Origin: 66-474 sp035606235 | GTDB lineage: Bacteria > Pseudomonadota > Gammaproteobacteria > Xanthomonadales > Rhodanobacteraceae | Length of the DNA: 41,836 bases | Assembly: GCA_035606235.1 (NCBI GenBank) | Contig: DATNFU010000058.1 | Location: forward strand, 1 to 41,836 | Direction: 5' to 3' | Shown here: piece after piece, positions 37,849 to 41,836 of the stretch | Layout of the letters: each line of letters starts with the position of its first letter | How positions within the stretch are numbered: the stretch's first letter is position 1 | Notes under the pieces: model-generated | Databases searched by the model: none | The model's input: only the letters and a program-made list of their open reading frames with translations | Told to the model about the DNA's origin: nothing | Position numbers and translations under genes: made by a program

Positions 37849-39656
37849 ACGCGAACTTGCACACGCTGCTTCGCGCCGGGTGGTTGCGCCGCGCGGACGC
37901 GGCATTGGGCGAATGGGTCGCGCGCGCGTTTCCGGAATCGGCGCCGGAAGTGGGACTCGCCGCGGCACTGGCGGGGCGCGCGATCGGCGAAGGTCATAGC
38001 GCGCTGCAACTGGATGCCGCGCAAGCGTGGCTTGGCACGCTGGAAGGACAAGGCGACGCGCCGATGCTGCCCGATCCGGCGGCGTGGCGGGCGGCACTGC
38101 GAGCGAGCGGCGCGGTGCACGACGACCGGGCGTTGAACGCAAGCGATGCGGTGGAACCCAAACCGCTGGTGCTGGATGCGCAAGGGCGCGTGTATCTCAC
38201 CCGCTATTTTGATTACGAGCGTCGCCTGGCGCAGCAGCTGATTGCGCGTGCGCTGCCCCTGCAGCCGCTATTGCCCGACCACTCGGCCCACGCCGGTTCG
38301 CAAGCGCCGCCTCCCATTCCCGCAAGTGGGGGACGGAACGGCCAAGGCTCGCATTCCCGCTTTTCGCCAAGGATCACATTGATCACCGGCGGTCCCGGTA
38401 CCGGCAAGACCCACGGCGTGGTGCGCATGCTGGCCTCGCTCGCGACGGAGGCGCATGCGAATGCGCGCACGCTGCGTATCGCGCTGGCCGCGCCCACCGG
38501 CAAGGCCGCCGCGCGGCTGGCGATCAGCGTACGCGCGCAATTGCCGTTGCTGGCATTGCCCGGGCCGGTCACCGCGATGATTCCGCAGCAAGCGCATACG
38601 TTGCACCGTCTGCTGGGGCTGTCACCGGTACGCACTGGCGCGAAGTTCGATCGTAGTGCGCCGCTGCCTTACGACGTGGTGGTGGTGGATGAAGTGTCAA
38701 TGGTGGATCTGCCGATGATGCACAAGCTGGTGGATGCGGTGGCTCCAGCCGTGCATCTGATCCTGCTCGGTGATCCCGATCAGCTTGCCGCGGTGGAGGC
38801 CGGCGACGTGCTGGGCGCATTGGTCGAGGCCGCGCGCACCCCGCCGCTGGCGGCATGTCACACGCATCTGGTTCATAGCCGTCGCTTCGCCGAACACGGC
38901 GCGCTGGGACAACTCGCGAACGCGATCGCGCAAGGCGACGCGGAAGCCGCATTGGCCGCGCTGGGCGCGGGTGAGCAAGTGTGCCTGCTCGCCAGCGAGG
39001 CACAAGTTGCATTGCCATTGCTGCTTGATCGTGCGGTCGATGAATATCGCGCCGTGCTGGATGCCGCCGACGCGCCGCAGGCCTTGCTGGTGGCGGAACG
39101 TTATCGCGTGCTGACCGCGCGGCGATTCGGCCCGGCCGGCTGCGTGGCGCTTAATCGTGCGATCGAGCAGCAACTGAAGCGCCACGCGAGCGTGCGCGCA
39201 GATGCTGCGTGGTGGCAAGGGCGGCTGCTGATGGTGACCGCCAATCGGCCGGATCTTGCGCTGTTCAACGGCGACGTCGGCGTGATCTGGCCGGATGCGC
39301 ACAAGGAAATGAAAGTATGTTTCGGGGGCGCAGACGGCGCGCTGCGCGCGCTTTCACCAGCCGCGTTGCCGCCGCACGAAGGCGCGTTTGCGCTGACCGT
39401 GCACAAGGCGCAGGGTTCGGAATTCGACCGTGTGGCGCTGGTGCTGGGGGCGGATTCACCGGTATTGACCCGCGAATTGCTTTACACCGGCATCACCCGC
39501 GCACGCAACAGCGTGCATATATATGGCGACGCTGCGCTGCTGCAGGCCGGCATCGCGCGGCGAACGCAGCGCTGGAATGGCTTGGCGGATCGCTTGCGCG
39601 AAGTAGCGGCAGCCCCAACTTCCTTGATTGCAGAATCTTTACCGGATAGCCAATAA
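37845..39656 (+). CDS. recD: Exodeoxyribonuclease V alpha subunit RecD, with in-frame repeat-like insert
   Basis: 603 residues, GTG start overlapping the recB stop (GTGA). The N-terminal domain (1-140) binds RecC. The SF1B helicase core has LITGGPGTGKTHGVVRML (Walker A from about 180), APTGKAAARL, YDVVVVDEVSMVDLPMMHKL (Walker B), LLGDPDQLAAVEAGDVLG and, at the C-terminus, ALTVHKAQGSEFDRVALVLG and LLYTGITRARNSV. RecD is the fast 5'-3' motor of RecBCD. Between the N-terminal domain and Walker A (about residues 147-176) lies a Pro/Gly/Ser-rich stretch (QAPPPIPASGGRNGQGSHSR), where relatives have a helix with a conserved Gln (Q...A...AL) before Walker A. That helix is not recognisable here. Confidence 0.93.
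   Translation: MNANLHTLLRAGWLRRADAALGEWVARAFPESAPEVGLAAALAGRAIGEGHSALQLDAAQAWLGTLEGQGDAPMLPDPAAWRAALRASGAVHDDRALNASDAVEPKPLVLDAQGRVYLTRYFDYERRLAQQLIARALPLQPLLPDHSAHAGSQAPPPIPASGGRNGQGSHSRFSPRITLITGGPGTGKTHGVVRMLASLATEAHANARTLRIALAAPTGKAAARLAISVRAQLPLLALPGPVTAMIPQQAHTLHRLLGLSPVRTGAKFDRSAPLPYDVVVVDEVSMVDLPMMHKLVDAVAPAVHLILLGDPDQLAAVEAGDVLGALVEAARTPPLAACHTHLVHSRRFAEHGALGQLANAIAQGDAEAALAALGAGEQVCLLASEAQVALPLLLDRAVDEYRAVLDAADAPQALLVAERYRVLTARRFGPAGCVALNRAIEQQLKRHASVRADAAWWQGRLLMVTANRPDLALFNGDVGVIWPDAHKEMKVCFGGADGALRALSPAALPPHEGAFALTVHKAQGSEFDRVALVLGADSPVLTRELLYTGITRARNSVHIYGDAALLQAGIARRTQRWNGLADRLREVAAAPTSLIAESLPDSQ
38281..38385. repeat. Probable palindromic repeat inserted in recD
   Basis: The block CTCCCATTCCCGCAAGTGGG (38311-38330) folds as a stem with a one-base bulge and resembles the C/T-rich palindrome arms in the actB element at 1509-1718. 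It is read through in the recD frame as Pro/Gly/Ser-rich residues. Borders are uncertain. Confidence 0.5.
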
Positions 39657-39676
39657 GCTCACCCGTCACAGACCAA

Positions 39677-39785
39677 TTATTCCGGCCATTCGCAGCGATC
39701 CGGAATCCATTTTGATGTTCGACGTAAGCCGTCAAGATGGATTCCCGGTTCCATCGCCGAAGCCGCAGTGGCCCGGAATGACGAC
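39677..39785. repeat. Nested inverted repeat (GTCATTCC/GGAATGAC type) between recD and lhr
   Basis: Inner arms CCGGAATCCATTTTGA (about 39700-39715) and TCAAGATGGATTCCCGG (about 39732-39748) are inverted copies with one or two mismatches. Outer arms ATTCCGGCC near 39679 and GGCCCGGAATGACG near 39770 are likewise inverted. This is the form of dispersed BIME-like palindromes. The remaining bases of this 204-base gap (39657-39860) show nothing else. Confidence 0.8.
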
Positions 39786-39860
39786 TGCAGCATCACGACC
39801 TCGTCGCCCATCTTCCATCTCGCGTTACCGCCTTTCGACCATCGTTTTCCGCTTTCCGCC

Positions 39861-41836
39861 ATGCACAGCTTCCACCCCGCCGTTTCCGCCTGGTTCGCAT
39901 CCGCGTTCGATGCGCCGACGCAGGCGCAGTCGCGCGCGTGGCCGGCGATCCAGTCGCACCGGGATGTGCTGATCGCCGCCCCGACCGGTTCGGGCAAGAC
40001 GCTGGCGGCGTTCCTCGCGGCGATTGACGATCTGGTGCGTCGCGGCGTGGAAGGCGCGCTCAACGACGAAACGCACGTCGTGTATGTCTCGCCGCTGAAG
40101 GCGCTGTCCAACGACGTGCGCATCAATCTGGAAGTACCGATCGAAGGCATCCGCGCGCGGCTCGCCTCGATGGAGTTGCCGGACGTGGAAATCCGCACCG
40201 CGGTGCGCACCGGCGACACGCCGCAGGTGGAGCGCACCGCGATGCGCAAGCGGCCGCCGCACATCGTGGTGACCACGCCGGAGTCGCTGTACATCCTGCT
40301 CGGTTCGGAATCGGGCCGCGCGATGCTCGCCACCACGCGCGCGGTGATCGTGGATGAAATCCACGCGCTCACGCCGAACAAGCGCGGCAGTCATTTGTCC
40401 CTGTCGCTGGCGCGGCTGGATGCATTGTGCGGGCAGCGACCGGTGCGGATCGGCCTGTCGGCGACACAGAAGCCCATCGAGGAAGTCGCCCGATTCCTTT
40501 GTCCGGATCGCGACTGCACCATCATCGACACCGGTCACCAGCGCGCGCGCGATCTCGGGATCGAGGTCACCAACGTGCCGTTGCAGCCGGTGATGAGCAA
40601 CGACGCGTGGGGTTTGGTCTATGACCGCATTGCCGAACTGATCCAGCAGCATCGCACCACGCTGATCTTCGCCAACACCCGGCGCACGGTGGAACGCGCG
40701 ACGCGGCATCTTTCCGAGCGGCTGGGCAAGGAAGCGGTGGCCGCGCATCACGGCAGCCTGTCGAAGGAGAAGCGGCTGGATGCCGAGCGGCGCTTGAAAT
40801 CCGGGCAACTGCGTGCGCTGGTCGCGACCGCCTCGCTGGAACTGGGCATCGACATCGGAGAAGTGGATCTGGTTTGCCAGCTCGGTTCGCCGCGTTCGAT
40901 CGCCGCCTTTCTGCAGCGCGCGGGTCGCGCCGGGCATGCGGTCAACGGCATTTCAAAAGCGCGGCTCTTCCCGACCTCGCGCGACGATCTGGCCGAATGC
41001 GTGGCGCTGCTGGATTGCGTACGCCGCGGCGAGCTGGATACCCTGCACGTGCCGCGCGCGCCGCTGGACGTGCTGGCGCAGCAGATCGTGGCGGAAGTCG
41101 CCTGCGGCGAGCGCGGCGAGGACGAACTGTTCGACCTGGTGCGCGGCGCGTACCCGTATCGCGATCTCGCGCGCCACAAATTCAACGAAGTGCTGCGGAT
41201 GCTGGCCGAAGGCTACAGCACGCGGCGCGGCACGCGTGCGGCCTACCTGCATCGGGATGCGGTCAACGGCAAGCTGCGCGCACGCCGCAACGCACGCCTG
41301 ACCGCGATCACGTCCGGCGGCGCGATTCCCGACACCGCCGATTACGACGTGGTGCTGGAGCCCGCGGCGCAGCGGGTCGGCAGCGTCAACGAGGATTTCG
41401 CGGTCGAGAGCATCGCCGGCGACATCTTCCAGCTCGGCAACCAGTCGTACCGCATCCTGCGCGTGGAGCGCGGCAAGGTGCGGGTGGAAGATGCGCAGGG
41501 CGCGCCACCATCGATTCCGTTCTGGCTTGGCGAGGCGCCCGGGCGCAGCGATGAGTTGTCGGTGGCGGTAGCGCGGTTGCGCGAAGAGGTCGCCACGCGA
41601 CTGGAGGCGTCGAACGACGCGGCGGCGGACTGGCTTCGCAACGAAGTCGGTCTTGGTGATGCGGCCGCACGCCAACTGGTCGACTATCTCGCCGCCGCGC
41701 GCATCGAACTCGGCCTGCTGCCGACGCAAGCCACGCTGGCGATGGAACGTTTCTTCGACGAATCCGGCGGCATGCAGTTGATCATCCACTCGCCGTTCGG
41801 CAGCCGCCTGAACCGCGCGTGGGGACTGGCGCTGCG
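39861..41836 (+). CDS. lhr: Lhr-like large ATP-dependent helicase, N-terminal part
   Basis: About 658 codons, open to the end of the window with no stop. SF2 motifs: PTQAQSRAWPAI (Q motif), APTGSGKTLAAF (Walker A, Lys46), VVYVSPLKALSNDV (Ia), VTTPESLYILL (Ib), VIVDEIHAL (DEIH, motif II), IGLSATQKP (III), TTLIFANTRRTVERATRHL (IV), LVATASLELGIDIGEVDLV (V) and QRAGRAGH (VI). After the helicase core comes a winged-helix and Lhr-specific beta-barrel region. Lhr proteins unwind DNA or RNA:DNA hybrids in repair and can be about 800-900 or about 1500 residues; the missing 3' part decides which. No clear Shine-Dalgarno precedes the ATG, so the start is tentative. Confidence 0.9.
   Translation, partial: MHSFHPAVSAWFASAFDAPTQAQSRAWPAIQSHRDVLIAAPTGSGKTLAAFLAAIDDLVRRGVEGALNDETHVVYVSPLKALSNDVRINLEVPIEGIRARLASMELPDVEIRTAVRTGDTPQVERTAMRKRPPHIVVTTPESLYILLGSESGRAMLATTRAVIVDEIHALTPNKRGSHLSLSLARLDALCGQRPVRIGLSATQKPIEEVARFLCPDRDCTIIDTGHQRARDLGIEVTNVPLQPVMSNDAWGLVYDRIAELIQQHRTTLIFANTRRTVERATRHLSERLGKEAVAAHHGSLSKEKRLDAERRLKSGQLRALVATASLELGIDIGEVDLVCQLGSPRSIAAFLQRAGRAGHAVNGISKARLFPTSRDDLAECVALLDCVRRGELDTLHVPRAPLDVLAQQIVAEVACGERGEDELFDLVRGAYPYRDLARHKFNEVLRMLAEGYSTRRGTRAAYLHRDAVNGKLRARRNARLTAITSGGAIPDTADYDVVLEPAAQRVGSVNEDFAVESIAGDIFQLGNQSYRILRVERGKVRVEDAQGAPPSIPFWLGEAPGRSDELSVAVARLREEVATRLEASNDAAADWLRNEVGLGDAAARQLVDYLAAARIELGLLPTQATLAMERFFDESGGMQLIIHSPFGSRLNRAWGLAL

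Overview
The window is high-GC, gene-dense DNA. Gene content suggests a gammaproteobacterium near the Xanthomonadales (Rhodanobacteraceae-like): an alternative complex III cluster, an NdvB-type glucan synthase, a recC-recB-recD operon and an Lhr-type helicase, with several REP-like palindromes. This placement is inference; no rRNA or other strict marker is present.

Layout. (1) 1-4158, minus strand: the start of an alternative complex III operon, with pentaheme cytochrome ActA, Fe-S/molybdopterin-like ActB and the N-terminus of ActC; genes beyond base 1 are missing. (2) 4382-7272, plus strand: a pyruvate-oxidase-like ThDP enzyme and a mandelate-racemase-type enolase-superfamily enzyme. (3) 7269-7594: a metallothionein gene between two REP pairs. 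(4) 7623-10867: three overlapping genes for a duplicated membrane protein with four repeat-conserved histidines, a gluconate-2-dehydrogenase subunit-3-like protein and a GMC flavoprotein. This looks like a membrane-linked sugar or alcohol dehydrogenase without the usual cytochrome c subunit. (5) 11106-12647: a short-chain dehydrogenase with a C-terminal membrane anchor and an orphan homologue of the Anabaena sensory rhodopsin transducer. (6) 12749-23907: a 2935-residue cyclic beta-1,2-glucan synthase-like protein, a GH144/glucoamylase-like protein and a glucose-1-dehydrogenase-like SDR. (7) 24093-27118: a tRNA-Arg(CCG) with a truncated 5' copy upstream, a threonine aldolase and a GH39 glycosidase. 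(8) 27547-30364, minus strand: a small membrane protein, an ECF sigma factor and a putative anti-sigma factor, plus a secreted serine beta-lactamase-like hydrolase. A relic of a diheme cytochrome c peroxidase lies at 30602-30709. (9) 30845-39656: recC, recB and recD, each overlapping the next by 4 bases. (10) 39861 to the end: the N-terminal two thirds or so of an Lhr-like helicase.

How the parts may work together. Regions 2-6 read as carbohydrate oxidation and glucan metabolism: a quinone-linked pyruvate oxidase candidate, a sugar-acid dehydratase candidate, a GMC dehydrogenase, two SDRs and synthesis and cleavage of beta-1,2-glucan. Alternative complex III would oxidise the quinol these dehydrogenases make. 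The link is by position and family knowledge, not proven.

The most unusual signals are (a) palindromic repeats inserted in frame inside conserved genes (two in actB, probably one in recD); (b) all three TAG stop codons used by intact genes in the window lie at the GTAGG tip of a REP-like repeat; (c) the internally duplicated four-histidine membrane protein coupled to the GMC dehydrogenase; and (d) the orphan rhodopsin-transducer homologue.
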